Assembly: GCA_022824365.1 (NCBI GenBank)
Contig: JAJEAA010000028.1
Location: forward strand, 124,001 to 188,000
Reading direction: 5' to 3'
Length of the DNA: 64,000 nucleotides
From: Anaerolineae bacterium
Lineage (GTDB): Bacteria; Chloroflexota; Anaerolineae; Aggregatilineales; Phototrophicaceae
The notes beneath the pieces are model-generated. The model was not told where the DNA came from, ran no database searches, and was given only the letters and a program-made list of their open reading frames with translations. This document shows, in pieces, positions 28,867 to 37,486 of the stretch; position 1 is the stretch's first letter; each line of letters begins with the position of its first letter. A program made the position numbers and the translations under genes.

Positions 28867-30471
28867 TTGAAGCCGAAAGTCGCGATCTACGATACCACCT
28901 TGCGGGATGGCAGCCAAAGAGAAGGTATCGCCTTCTCCCTCGCCGATAAGCTTCGCATTACCCAGTTGCTGGATGAATTAGGCGTCGATTACATTGAAGG
29001 CGGCTGGCCCGGCTCCAACCCGAAAGACGTCGGTTACTTTGATCAGGTTCGGCAGCTTGACCTGAAACACTCGAAGATCGCCGCTTTTGGCTCGACGCGG
29101 CGCAAGGGGATCGCGCCCGAAGACGACCCGAATATCCGCGCCTTGATCGACGCCAATACACCGGTTGTTACGGTCGTCGGCAAAACCTCCATGTTGCATG
29201 TCACTGATGTCCTGCAAACGACCGCCGCTGAGAACCTCAACATGATTTCTGACAGCCTCGCCTATCTCAAGGCGCAGGGCAAAGAAGTAATCTACGATGC
29301 CGAGCATTTCTTCGACGGCGCCAAGCTCGATATGGAATACGGCTTTGATACCCTGGCGGCTGCGGCCGAGGGCGGCGCTGATGTCATCGTGCTCTGCGAT
29401 ACCAACGGCGGCTCGATGCCCTGGGAAGTCATCGAATTTGTCCACAAGGCGCACGAGCTTTTCCCCGACATGCCCTTCGGAATCCATACGCATAACGACA
29501 GCGAAGTGGCGGTCGCGAATTCGCTCGCTGCCGTCCGCGCCGGCGCCGTTCATGTGCAGGGCACGATCAATGGCTACGGCGAGCGCTGCGGCAATGCCAA
29601 CCTGTGCAGCATCATTCCCGATCTCATAATCAAGATGGATATTCCTTGCCTGGCGCAAGACGGCAACCTGGCCGCCCTGACTCATCTTTCCCGCGCTGTT
29701 GCGGAAATCGCAAATCTGGCGCCGGACACGCATCTTCCCTACGTCGGCCAAAGCGCCTTCGCGCATAAAGGCGGGATTCATGTCGCCGCCATGCGCCGCA
29801 ATGTCGATAGCTATCAACATATCGAGCCTGAGCTGGTCGGCAACCAAACCCGTGTCCTCGTTTCGGATTTGTCCGGTCGCGGCAATTTGTTGAGCAAATC
29901 GGAGGAGCTCGGTCTCGATGTATCCACCGACGAAGCCGTTAGCGTGCTCAACGAAATCAAGGAACTCGAAAATGTCGGTTTTGTCTTTGAAGGGGCTGAA
30001 GCCTCCGTCGCCGTCCGCCTGCGCCGCGCCGCTCTCGATTATCAGCCGCTATTCCGCCTGCTCGATTTCACCGTCATTGTCGAAGATCGACGCGGAAGAG
30101 GGCAACTGGCGGAAGCGATGGTCAAGATTGATATCGATGGCGATATCGCGCATACCGCTGCCGAAGGCAACGGACCGGTCAACGCGCTTGATCTGGCGCT
30201 GCGCAAGGCGCTCCTGCCGAAGTATCCGGCCCTGCGCGATATCCAGCTGGTCGACTACAAGGTGCGCATCCTGGATAGCGAAAACGCCACCGGCGCAATG
30301 ACACGCGTCTTGATCGACTCATATAACGGGCGCGAACGCTGGAGCACCGTCGGCGCTGGCACCGACATCATCTGCGCCAGTTGGCTCGCGCTAATGGATA
30401 GCGTCGAATATGGTTTGACCGTGGCGGACACCGCAGGCGCCGGCTTGAAGTCCCTGGCGCTTAACGACTAG
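28867..30471 (+). CDS. cimA: Citramalate synthase
   Basis: CimA condenses acetyl-CoA and pyruvate to (R)-citramalate, giving 2-oxobutyrate for isoleucine without threonine dehydratase. The 534-residue DRE-TIM protein begins VAIYDTTLRDGSQREGIAFS and has the family-typical GGWPGSNPKD, CDTNGGSMPWE, GIHTHNDSEVAVANSLAAV and GYGERCGNANLCSIIPDL, then a C-terminal regulatory domain. It starts at TTG 28867 behind a strong AGGAGGT. Its place among leu genes fits sharing of LeuCD and LeuB for both pathways. Confidence 0.93.
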   Translation: MKPKVAIYDTTLRDGSQREGIAFSLADKLRITQLLDELGVDYIEGGWPGSNPKDVGYFDQVRQLDLKHSKIAAFGSTRRKGIAPEDDPNIRALIDANTPVVTVVGKTSMLHVTDVLQTTAAENLNMISDSLAYLKAQGKEVIYDAEHFFDGAKLDMEYGFDTLAAAAEGGADVIVLCDTNGGSMPWEVIEFVHKAHELFPDMPFGIHTHNDSEVAVANSLAAVRAGAVHVQGTINGYGERCGNANLCSIIPDLIIKMDIPCLAQDGNLAALTHLSRAVAEIANLAPDTHLPYVGQSAFAHKGGIHVAAMRRNVDSYQHIEPELVGNQTRVLVSDLSGRGNLLSKSEELGLDVSTDEAVSVLNEIKELENVGFVFEGAEASVAVRLRRAALDYQPLFRLLDFTVIVEDRRGRGQLAEAMVKIDIDGDIAHTAAEGNGPVNALDLALRKALLPKYPALRDIQLVDYKVRILDSENATGAMTRVLIDSYNGRERWSTVGAGTDIICASWLALMDSVEYGLTVADTAGAGLKSLALND

Positions 30472-30538
30472 CGATTATTTCTCGACCCGACAGCAGGCAG
30501 CGCCTGCCTTGTCTCTATTGGCTGGGAGTAGCTCATTC

Positions 30539-31600
30539 ATGAAGGCGACAATTGCGGTTTTACCCGGTGATGGCATTGGTCCCGAGGTGGTCGATAAAGC
30601 GACTGAGCTCTTATCCGCCATCGCGGAGAAATACAATCACGACTTTGTCTTCGTCGAAGGCACGATCGGCGGCATCGCCATTGACGAGACCGGCGACCCG
30701 CTACCCCCGGAAACGGTGCGCATCTGCGAGGAAGCGGACGCGATTCTGCTCGGCGCTGTCGGCGGTCCCAAATGGTCCGACCCAACCGCCGCCGTCCAGC
30801 CAGAACGCGGCCTTCTCGGTCTCCGTCAGCACTTCGGGCTCTTCGCGAACCTGCGACCGGTCAAGACCTATCCTGCTTTGCTAGAGCACGCGCCCCTGCG
30901 CGCCGAACTGCTGCAAGACGTAGACATCCTCTTCGTGCGGGAACTTGTCAGCGGCATTTACTTCGGCGAGCGGCAGGAACAAGGCGATGGCGACAACTCC
31001 TACGACACCATGAGCTACCGCCGTGATGAAGTTGAACAGGTCGCCAATGTCGCCTTCCGCGCTGCCCAGGGCCGGCGCAAGAAGCTGTGCTCGGTCGACA
31101 AGGCGAATGTGCTCGCGTCGATGCGTCTTTGGCGTCGCACTGTGGTTGAGGTGCATGAGGAATACGACGATGTCGAGTTGGAGCATCTGCTCGTCGACGC
31201 CGCCACCATGCACTTGCTGACGCGCCCCGGCAGCTTTGATGTCATTGTCGCCGGAAACATGTTTGGCGATATCCTCAGCGACGAAGCATCGGTGCTGGCC
31301 GGCAGCCTAGGCATGCTGCCATCGGCATCACTGCGCGCCGATCAATTCGGGCTCTACGAACCGGTCCACGGCTCCGCGCCCGATATCGCCGGGCAGGGCA
31401 TCGCCAACCCAATTGGCATGTTTCTCAGCGCGGCCATGCTCCTCCGCTACAGTCTGCAACTCGAAAACGAAGCGGCCGCGATTGAATCCGCCATTGACGC
31501 CGCCTTGGCTGATGGCTTGCGCACCGCCGATATCGCCGGAGTCGGTGAGACGCCCGTGTCCACCGACGAATTTGCCGCCGCTGTCATGAGCAAAATATAG
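30539..31600 (+). CDS. leuB: 3-isopropylmalate dehydrogenase
   Basis: LeuB oxidatively decarboxylates 3-isopropylmalate with NAD and may also act on methylmalate for isoleucine synthesis. The 353-residue protein has AVLPGDGIGPEVV, the substrate arginines in LLGLRQHFGLFANLRP, VRELVSGIYFG and the NAD region EPVHGSAPDIAGQGIANP. ATG 30539 is preferred to the TTG at 30509, with GGGAG upstream. It closes the operon and is convergent with murA, with only 41 bases between stops. Confidence 0.95.
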   Translation: MKATIAVLPGDGIGPEVVDKATELLSAIAEKYNHDFVFVEGTIGGIAIDETGDPLPPETVRICEEADAILLGAVGGPKWSDPTAAVQPERGLLGLRQHFGLFANLRPVKTYPALLEHAPLRAELLQDVDILFVRELVSGIYFGERQEQGDGDNSYDTMSYRRDEVEQVANVAFRAAQGRRKKLCSVDKANVLASMRLWRRTVVEVHEEYDDVELEHLLVDAATMHLLTRPGSFDVIVAGNMFGDILSDEASVLAGSLGMLPSASLRADQFGLYEPVHGSAPDIAGQGIANPIGMFLSAAMLLRYSLQLENEAAAIESAIDAALADGLRTADIAGVGETPVSTDEFAAAVMSKI

Positions 31601-31641
31601 GCTCCGTTCCGCGCGAACTGCCTGCTTCCATATAGAGATCG

Positions 31642-32952
31642 CTACCACACGGGCTGAGGAATCGGCTGCGTCGAAACTCGCGTGATATCCGCGCCGAGCT
31701 GGCTGAGCAACTCGTCGATCTTCTCGTAGCCGCGGTCAATCTGATAGACGTTGTCGATGATACTTTCGCCGTTCGCCGCCAAAGCCGCGAGCAAAACGGT
31801 CGCGCCCGAGCGAATATTGTCGGCGCTAATATGAGCCGGTCTTAATCGCTCTACGCCTTTGATGATGCAGACATCGTTTTGGCTGATCAGGATATCCGCG
31901 CCCATCTCTAGCAAAGCATCCACATAACCGTAGCGATTATCGAAGATCCGCTCGCGAATATAGCTCGTCCCGCGGGCCAGGCAAGATAGCGCCGCCATAC
32001 ATGGATGCAGGTCAGTCGGGAAGCCGGGGTAGGGGTGCGTCTGGATGTTGATGGGATTCAAAGCTTGGCTGCCTGGACGGCGCACGCGTATCGACTTGTC
32101 GCTCGTCGTGATATCCGCGCCCATCTGCTCAAGCTTCGCAATCACAATTCGCAGGTGCGACGGCTCGACATTATGAATCGTCACATCGCCGCCTGTGATG
32201 GCTGCCGCCGCCATCATCGTCCCGGTGACCAGCCTGTCGGGCATCGGCGTATACGATATTGCCTTGAGCCGGCTCACCCCGTTGATGACGAGGGTCGAGG
32301 CGCCCAGGCCGCGAATGTCGGCGCCCATCGCGTTAAGGAAGTTGCCAAAGTCCACGACTTCCGGCTCGACCGAAGCGTTTTCCAATATCGTTTGGCCTTC
32401 CGCAAGCGCCGCCGCCAGCATCAGGTTCTCGGTGCCCGTGTGGCTGGGCAAATCCAAATAGAGCAGCGTCCCGCGAAAGCGTCCGCCGTCGAGATCTATG
32501 ACAGTCCGTCCATCCTCAAAGTATTGAACATTCGCGCCCAAGCGGGCAAAACCCCGATGATGAAAGTCAATCTTGCGCGCGCCGATGTCACAGCCGCCGC
32601 TGCCGGGCAATTCGACGTAGCCGAGGCGAATCTGCAAAGGCGCGAGGAATAGCACCGAGCCGCGAAATTGCGAGGCGATATCGGCCGGCAATCGACCATT
32701 GCGGACTTTAGACGCGTCAATACGCAGCGTCTTGCTCAGCTTGTCGTGGCGGACACGCGCGCCCACTGCCCGCAGCAACTCACAGGCGCGTTCAACATCT
32801 TCGATCTCGGGCACTTCGCGCAAGATGGTCTCGCCATCCTCGACCACGATAGAGGCGGCTATCATTGCCAATATCGCGTTCTTCGCCCGCTGCACCTTGA
32901 TCTCGCCGTGTAGGGCGCTCCCGCCATAGACGCGAAAAGCTGTTTCGTTCAT
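31642..32952 (-). CDS. murA: UDP-N-acetylglucosamine 1-carboxyvinyltransferase
   Basis: MurA transfers enolpyruvate from PEP to UDP-GlcNAc, the first committed step of peptidoglycan synthesis. The 436-residue protein has VQRAKNAILAMIAAS, holding the conserved Lys-Asn pair, and the active-site loop GSGGCDIGARKID with Cys near residue 121, so it should be fosfomycin-sensitive. The start is ATG 32952; the frame extends to 32988 without support. It stands alone on the minus strand between two amino acid operons. Confidence 0.93.
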   Translation of the reverse strand: MNETAFRVYGGSALHGEIKVQRAKNAILAMIAASIVVEDGETILREVPEIEDVERACELLRAVGARVRHDKLSKTLRIDASKVRNGRLPADIASQFRGSVLFLAPLQIRLGYVELPGSGGCDIGARKIDFHHRGFARLGANVQYFEDGRTVIDLDGGRFRGTLLYLDLPSHTGTENLMLAAALAEGQTILENASVEPEVVDFGNFLNAMGADIRGLGASTLVINGVSRLKAISYTPMPDRLVTGTMMAAAAITGGDVTIHNVEPSHLRIVIAKLEQMGADITTSDKSIRVRRPGSQALNPINIQTHPYPGFPTDLHPCMAALSCLARGTSYIRERIFDNRYGYVDALLEMGADILISQNDVCIIKGVERLRPAHISADNIRSGATVLLAALAANGESIIDNVYQIDRGYEKIDELLSQLGADITRVSTQPIPQPVW

Positions 32953-33038
32953 GGTTCGATTTGTCTTTCGATGAAAGTATGATGTCAAATATTAGAATAT
33001 CACAGAACCCATGACGCGCCTAAGGAGCTGCCTTGGAT

Positions 33039-33067
33039 TTGCATAAGAGCGCCTCCTGTGTTATAGT
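33039..33067 (+). promoter_or_regulatory. Promoter upstream of the SAM riboswitch
   Basis: TTGCAT at 33039-33044 and TATAGT at 33062-33067 are separated by 17 bases, a good sigma-70-like pair. The predicted start near 33074 lies about 27 bases before the riboswitch aptamer. Confidence 0.65.
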
Positions 33068-33100
33068 TCTCCTCAATTAACAAACACATACTAAGTTTGC

Positions 33101-33204
33101 GCTTATCCAGAGGTGGCGGAGAGACCGACTCGACGAAGCCACAGCAACCCCCATCAGGCAATGGGAAGGTGCTAAGTTCGGCAGATGATTCTGGAAGATG
33201 AGGG
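33101..33204 (+). ncRNA. SAM-I (S-box) riboswitch aptamer
   Basis: The segment follows the S-box consensus in order: CTTATC (P1, 5' side), AGAGGTGGCGGAGAGACCG, CGACGAAGCCACAGCAACC, AAGGTGCTAAGTTC, and GATGAG (P1, 3' side, pairing with 33102-33107). The kink-turn and SAM-binding core sequences are recognisable. It is followed by a second hairpin and a terminator, then the cystathionine gamma-synthase gene, so SAM should switch that gene off by premature termination. Confidence 0.93.
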
Positions 33205-33218
33205 TAAACGCCTGCATA

Positions 33219-33238
33219 TTCCAGCGCTTTCGCTGGAA
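33219..33238 (+). other. Stem-loop in the riboswitch expression platform
   Basis: TTCCAGCG, loop CTTT, CGCTGGAA form a perfect 8-bp hairpin between the SAM aptamer and its terminator. It has no T-run. It may act as a spacer or pause element in the expression platform. Confidence 0.5.
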
Positions 33239-33290
33239 ATCAGGTGACTCCGCGGACTGTGTCTCAGTCGCTTTTTGTTGAAAGTCGCGG

Positions 33291-33330
33291 AAGCCCAAAC
33301 TGGCGTACTGCCTGCGGTTTGGGCTTTTTT
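33291..33330 (+). terminator. Riboswitch-controlled intrinsic terminator
   Basis: AAGCCCAAAC at 33291 and GTTTGGGCTT at 33317 form a 10-bp stem followed by six Ts. It lies 87 bases after the SAM aptamer and 20 bases before the start codon of the downstream gene, as expected for an OFF-type S-box. Confidence 0.88.
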
Positions 33331-33349
33331 GATTGGGAAGGAATGGACA

Positions 33350-34591
33350 ATGACAAAACGAAATAGTGCTGAAAACGGAAGTTGCCAGGGGGATAGCACC
33401 AATGCCGTACATGGCGGCGCGCCGCGGGACAAGGGCTTTCACGCCATGACAACGCCGATCGTGCAATCCGCCACCTATGCCTTTGCCAATACTGCCAAGG
33501 TCATAGAATTCCTGGATGCTAAAGTGTACGGCGGGGAGTTGGACCGCGAAGAATACGCCCGCTATGGCAATCCATCCACCTGGTCGCTCGAAAGCCGAAT
33601 CGCCCAGTTGGAAAGCGCCGAAGACGCGGTGATGTATCCATCCGGCATGTCGGCGGTGACATCGCTTTTCTTGACTGTCTTGCGCCCTGATACCCACATC
33701 ATCATGACCGACGACTGCTACCGCCGGACGCGCCAATTCTGTGAGACCACGCTGAAGAAATTCGGCATCGACGCGAGTATCGTGCGAATGGGCGATTATG
33801 ACGCCCTCGAGGCGGCCATCGTGCCGAGGAAGACGCGGTTCATCTTTACCGAGACGCCGACCAATCCCTACTTGCGGGTGGCCGACCTGCGGCGCTTGGT
33901 TGAGCTGGGCAAACAGTACCGCGTGATGACCCTGCTGGATACAACCTTCGCGACGCCGGTCAACTTGAAGCCGCTGGAATACGGCGTCGACTTCGTTATG
34001 CACAGCGCCACCAAATACTTTGGCGGTCATAACGATGTCCTCGGCGGGGTCATCGCTGGCGATGCCGGGCGCATTCGGGCTCTGAAAGACGCGCGCGGCA
34101 TATTTGGCAATGTCATCGATCCGCATCAGGCCTTTCTCCTCGAACGCGGCTTGAAGACGCTGGCGGTACGCGTGCGCCATCAGAATGAATCGGCGCAGAA
34201 AGTCGCCGAGTATCTCGAAAGCCACAGCAAAATCGATCGCGTTTATTATCCAGGCCTGCCATCGCATCCCGATTATGACATTGCCAGCGCGCAGATGAAG
34301 GGCTTCGGCGGCGTCATAAGCTTTGAAGTGGCGGGGGATATCAAGGCGACCAGCGACTTCATCGACCGTCTCCGCATTCCTTATATCGCGCCGAGCCTTG
34401 GCGGGACGGAGAGCCTTGTCGAACAGCCCGCCTACTTCAGCTATTACGATCTCAGCAGCGAAGAGCGGCTGGCTATCGGGATCAAAGACAATCTCGTCCG
34501 CTTCGCCCTGGGCATCGAAGATCCTGAAGACATCATCGCCGATCTTGAAGCGTCGCTGGAAAAAGTGCCTGCGGCCGCGCGGATGGCTTGA
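33350..34591 (+). CDS. metB: Cystathionine gamma-synthase, plant-type
   Basis: This 413-residue PLP enzyme of the Cys/Met metabolism family should join cysteine to an activated homoserine to give cystathionine. Its Schiff-base lysine is Lys222 in HSATKYFGGHNDVLGG. The motifs YARYGNPSTWSLE, DDCYRRTRQF, TETPTNPYLRVADL, YYPGLPSHPDYDIA and IPYIAPSLGGTESLVEQPA match what I recall of plant cystathionine gamma-synthases more closely than E. coli MetB. ATG 33350 follows GGGAAGGAA. The SAM riboswitch upstream confirms a methionine role. With thrB and thrC next door, O-phosphohomoserine is a plausible substrate; cystathionine gamma-lyase is less likely. Confidence 0.85.
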   Translation: MTKRNSAENGSCQGDSTNAVHGGAPRDKGFHAMTTPIVQSATYAFANTAKVIEFLDAKVYGGELDREEYARYGNPSTWSLESRIAQLESAEDAVMYPSGMSAVTSLFLTVLRPDTHIIMTDDCYRRTRQFCETTLKKFGIDASIVRMGDYDALEAAIVPRKTRFIFTETPTNPYLRVADLRRLVELGKQYRVMTLLDTTFATPVNLKPLEYGVDFVMHSATKYFGGHNDVLGGVIAGDAGRIRALKDARGIFGNVIDPHQAFLLERGLKTLAVRVRHQNESAQKVAEYLESHSKIDRVYYPGLPSHPDYDIASAQMKGFGGVISFEVAGDIKATSDFIDRLRIPYIAPSLGGTESLVEQPAYFSYYDLSSEERLAIGIKDNLVRFALGIEDPEDIIADLEASLEKVPAAARMA

Positions 34592-34879
34592 GCAGGCTAG
34601 TTTGCTTTTCCTCCTATGGAATTGGATTGCCGAATTGCCATTGGCGACGGAAAAGTTTTTTTGGCCATCTGGCCATCTGACAGGGCAGGGAGATAGAGTA
34701 GCGGGCAGAATCGGTATTTGGGCGCAGGCGATCATGTTTCCAGTTTAGGGGAAATTCCGAACAAATGGGCGAATATTAGGATATTATAACCTTGAGTTTC
34801 CGGCGCGACGTGCGTCAGCCCTGTGGGAGTCGCGCATTAAGGGACGGGCGGCTCATGGAGGTTACCGACGAGATTCTAC

Positions 34880-36157
34880 CTATTGCAGGAGCCTGACAAT
34901 CTCGTCGATATCGTCCTCCGCCTGCAGCATGCGGTTGCGATGTTTCGGCGAGATGCCATCCAATTGATCGGCGTGATAGCCGATGGTCGCTTCCGGGTCT
35001 TTTAAGACATGGCCCGTTAGAATGCCCAGAACCGTATCGCCACGCTTGATTATGCCGCGCTCGACCAACTTCTTCACGCCAGCCACCGAACAAGCCGATG
35101 CCGGCTCACAGCCGATGCCAACGCCGTCAATCATCGCCTTGGCGTCCATGATCTGCTGGTCGCTGACTTCTTCGACCACGCCGCTGGTCCATTCCAAAGT
35201 GCGGATAGCCTTCTGCAGGTTGACCGGGTTGCCTATCTTGATGGCGGTTGCTATCGTCTCCGCCTTGACCGGCTCGAAGTCTTTGAAGCCCGCGCGAAAA
35301 TGCCGATACAGCGGGTTGGCGCCTTCCGCCTGTACAATAGCCAGCCGCGGCATTCTATCGATCAAGCCGACCTCAAACATCTCCCGCAATCCCTTGCCGA
35401 AGGCGGAACTGTTGCCTAGGTTGCCGCCCGGAACTACAATCCAGTCCGGTGCCTGCCAGCGCAGTTGCTGCAGCGCCTCAAACATGATGGACTTCTGCCC
35501 TTCCAGCCGGAAGGGATTGACCGAATTCAGGACGTAGATGCCCAGCCGCTCGGACACTTCTTGCACCAGTTCCATATTACGGTCGAAGTCCGCATTAATC
35601 TGCAGGCAAGTCGCGCCAAAGGCGATGCCTTGGGCCAGCTTGCCCAGGGCGATTTGCTGGTTCTGCAAGAAAATAATGCCCTGCATCCCAGCGCGCGCGG
35701 CATAGGAAGCCATGGAGGCCGAGGTATTTCCGGTGGATGCGCAGGCGACGCGCGACATGCCCAGCGCTTTCGCTTGTGTCACGCCGGTGGTCATGCCGCG
35801 ATCTTTGAAGGAACCGGTCGGGTTTTCCCCCTCGTGCTTGAGGAAAATCGTTTCGATGCCGGCATAAGCCGCTATCCGCGGCAGCTCGTAGAGATTGGTG
35901 TTGCCCTCCATCCGGCTGACCACTGCCCGATCGTCAACGCCGGGAAGGATCAACTCCTTGAAGCGCCAGACGCCGCTGTTGTATGGCCTGTCAAAGGCGC
36001 CAAGCCTCCCGTCAAAAAGCTCGCGCGCGAGTGTTTTACCGATAGCGCCAAAATCATGATTGACATCCAGCAAGCCGCCGCAGGCCTCGCAAGTGTAGAC
36101 CACGCGCTGAATTGGGTATTGTTGAGCGCATTCCATACATTGTAGTATGCTTGACAT
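34880..36157 (-). CDS. thrC: Threonine synthase
   Basis: ThrC converts O-phosphohomoserine to threonine. The 425-residue fold-type II PLP enzyme begins with a zinc-ribbon-like segment (CMECAQ and CEACGG), followed by the lysine motif NPTGSFKDRGM and the phosphate loop VPGGNLGNSSA. A threonine dehydratase is excluded mainly by the long C-terminal part and the zinc ribbon. ATG 36157 is preferred because GAGGT is seven bases upstream of it; ATG 36163 is too close. It is divergent from thrB, with under 50 bases between start codons. Confidence 0.92.
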   Translation of the reverse strand: MSSILQCMECAQQYPIQRVVYTCEACGGLLDVNHDFGAIGKTLARELFDGRLGAFDRPYNSGVWRFKELILPGVDDRAVVSRMEGNTNLYELPRIAAYAGIETIFLKHEGENPTGSFKDRGMTTGVTQAKALGMSRVACASTGNTSASMASYAARAGMQGIIFLQNQQIALGKLAQGIAFGATCLQINADFDRNMELVQEVSERLGIYVLNSVNPFRLEGQKSIMFEALQQLRWQAPDWIVVPGGNLGNSSAFGKGLREMFEVGLIDRMPRLAIVQAEGANPLYRHFRAGFKDFEPVKAETIATAIKIGNPVNLQKAIRTLEWTSGVVEEVSDQQIMDAKAMIDGVGIGCEPASACSVAGVKKLVERGIIKRGDTVLGILTGHVLKDPEATIGYHADQLDGISPKHRNRMLQAEDDIDEIVRLLQ

Positions 36158-36205
36158 TTGCATGACCTCGCTCGGCAGAAAACGCGGCAAGGATAGCGAC
36201 CTTCC

Positions 36206-37147
36206 ATGGCATTTTCCAGAGCAGAAGCCTACGCCCCGGCGTCAGTGGCCAACTTGGGCGTCGGCTTTGATATTCTCGGCATGGCGCTGGAGGGCATGGG
36301 CGATCGCGCTTTGGTAGAATTTCGCGACGCGCCCGGCATTGTCATAAGTGATATACAGGGCGACGACGGCAAGTTGCCGCGAGATCCCGCCCAAAACGTG
36401 GCTTCGGTTTCGGCGCAGGCGTTGCTCGAAGAGGTCGGCGAAAAGCGCGGCTTGCAACTGCAATTGATCAAAGGGCTGCCGCTCGCGAGTGGCTTGGGCA
36501 GCAGCGCAGCCAGCGCCGTCGTCGCCGTTGTCGCCCTCAACAAACTGCTCGGCGAGCCGTTTATGCGCCGGGAGTTGCTGCCATTTTGCCTGGAAGGGGA
36601 GGCGCTTGTCAGCGGATACCATGCCGATAATGTCGCGCCCTCTCTGCTCGGCGGCATCGTGCTCGTGGCTGGCATCACTGTGGACGCGATCCAGCTCCTG
36701 CCGAACCCCGCCGCGCTTCATCTGGCGCTTGTGACCCCGGATCTGCAAGTGCCGACGAATGGCGCGCGTCAAATCTTGCCCAAGCAAGTCTCGCTGAAAA
36801 CCATGATTCATCAGTCCGGCGCAGTGGCGCAACTCATCGACGCTCTGCATCGCAACGACCTGGAAGCCCTGGGCGCGGCGATGGAAAAGGATCTGGTCAT
36901 TGAGCCGGCCCGCGCTCACCTAATGCCCATGCTCGCTGAAGTGCGCGCGGCGGCGAAGCTTGCCGGCGCCATAGCTGTTTTCATTGGTGGCGCTGGCCCC
37001 ACGCTCTGCGCCCTCTGTGACCAGCGGGCTGTCGCTGTGTCCACAGCGGCCGCCATGAAATCGGTCTATGACGAGGTCGGCATGAGTTGTCGCGCGCGCG
37101 CTACCAGGGTCGATTGCCCGGGAGCAACGGCGCTCGATGCCAGCTAG
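36206..37147 (+). CDS. thrB: Homoserine kinase
   Basis: ThrB phosphorylates homoserine. The 313-residue GHMP kinase has the N-terminal ASVANLGVGFDILG, the ATP loop PLASGLGSSAASAVVAV and the C-terminal IAVFIGGAGPTLCAL. The length is normal. It is transcribed away from thrC, so expression is probably coordinated through the shared 48-base space. Its product would feed ThrC and perhaps the plant-type cystathionine gamma-synthase at 33350. Confidence 0.95.
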   Translation: MAFSRAEAYAPASVANLGVGFDILGMALEGMGDRALVEFRDAPGIVISDIQGDDGKLPRDPAQNVASVSAQALLEEVGEKRGLQLQLIKGLPLASGLGSSAASAVVAVVALNKLLGEPFMRRELLPFCLEGEALVSGYHADNVAPSLLGGIVLVAGITVDAIQLLPNPAALHLALVTPDLQVPTNGARQILPKQVSLKTMIHQSGAVAQLIDALHRNDLEALGAAMEKDLVIEPARAHLMPMLAEVRAAAKLAGAIAVFIGGAGPTLCALCDQRAVAVSTAAAMKSVYDEVGMSCRARATRVDCPGATALDAS

Positions 37148-37166
37148 CGCTTCGTTTGTGAAATTC

Positions 37167-37195
37167 TTGACAATCTCTCGCTGCGTCTCTATACT
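37167..37195 (+). promoter_or_regulatory. Strong promoter for the iscX-nuo operon
   Basis: TTGACA at 37167-37172 and TATACT at 37190-37195 are spaced by exactly 17 bases. This is the best consensus-like sigma-70 promoter in the window. Transcription would start near 37202, leaving a leader of about 70 bases before iscX. Confidence 0.8.
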
Positions 37196-37205
37196 AACCT
37201 CGTTA

Positions 37206-37232
37206 CGCAAACTTGCTTTTGCGCGGGCAAGT
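37206..37232 (+). promoter_or_regulatory. Two mutually exclusive hairpins in the iscX-nuo leader
   Basis: CGCAAA-N6-TTTGCG (37206-37223) and ACTTGC-N10-GCAAGT (37211-37232) overlap and cannot form together. They lie right at the predicted transcript start. They may be a leader switch or a 5' stabiliser; the 6-bp stems are short, so chance is possible. Confidence 0.3.
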
Positions 37233-37273
37233 ATACGCCTTTGGATGTTGTCAGAGCAAATTGACAGCGGATC

Positions 37274-37486
37274 ATGCTAGGTTCCAAACTGTATTGGGAT
37301 TCATCTTATGAGATTGTCCTGGCGCTGATAGAAACCTATCCCGATGCTGACCTGGAGACCATGACTTTGGACGACTTGAGCCAGCGTGTCATAAACTTGC
37401 CCGGCTTCGTCGACGATCCGTCATGGGCGAATGATGCTATACTGAGGGCTATCCTTCGCGACTGGTATGAGGAGATCGGTGTCTAG
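37274..37486 (+). CDS. iscX: IscX-like Fe-S assembly protein
   Basis: This 70-residue acidic protein matches IscX/YfhJ along its length: LYWDSSYEIVLALIETYPD, DDLSQRV, LPGFVDDP and AILRAILRDWYEE correspond to the W-D-S, D-A-Y-P-D, D-D-P and A-I-L-x-x-W pattern of that family. IscX binds IscS and iron and tunes cluster assembly in proteobacteria. Its stop codon directly abuts the nuoB ATG, so it is co-translated with a Complex I gene rather than with isc genes, which is unusual. Confidence 0.8.
   Translation: MLGSKLYWDSSYEIVLALIETYPDADLETMTLDDLSQRVINLPGFVDDPSWANDAILRAILRDWYEEIGV

Noticed and set aside
33077-34735. 552-codon open frame antisense to the cystathionine gamma-synthase
   Set aside because: It is a shadow of the GC-rich coding strand and would run through the SAM riboswitch on the other strand.
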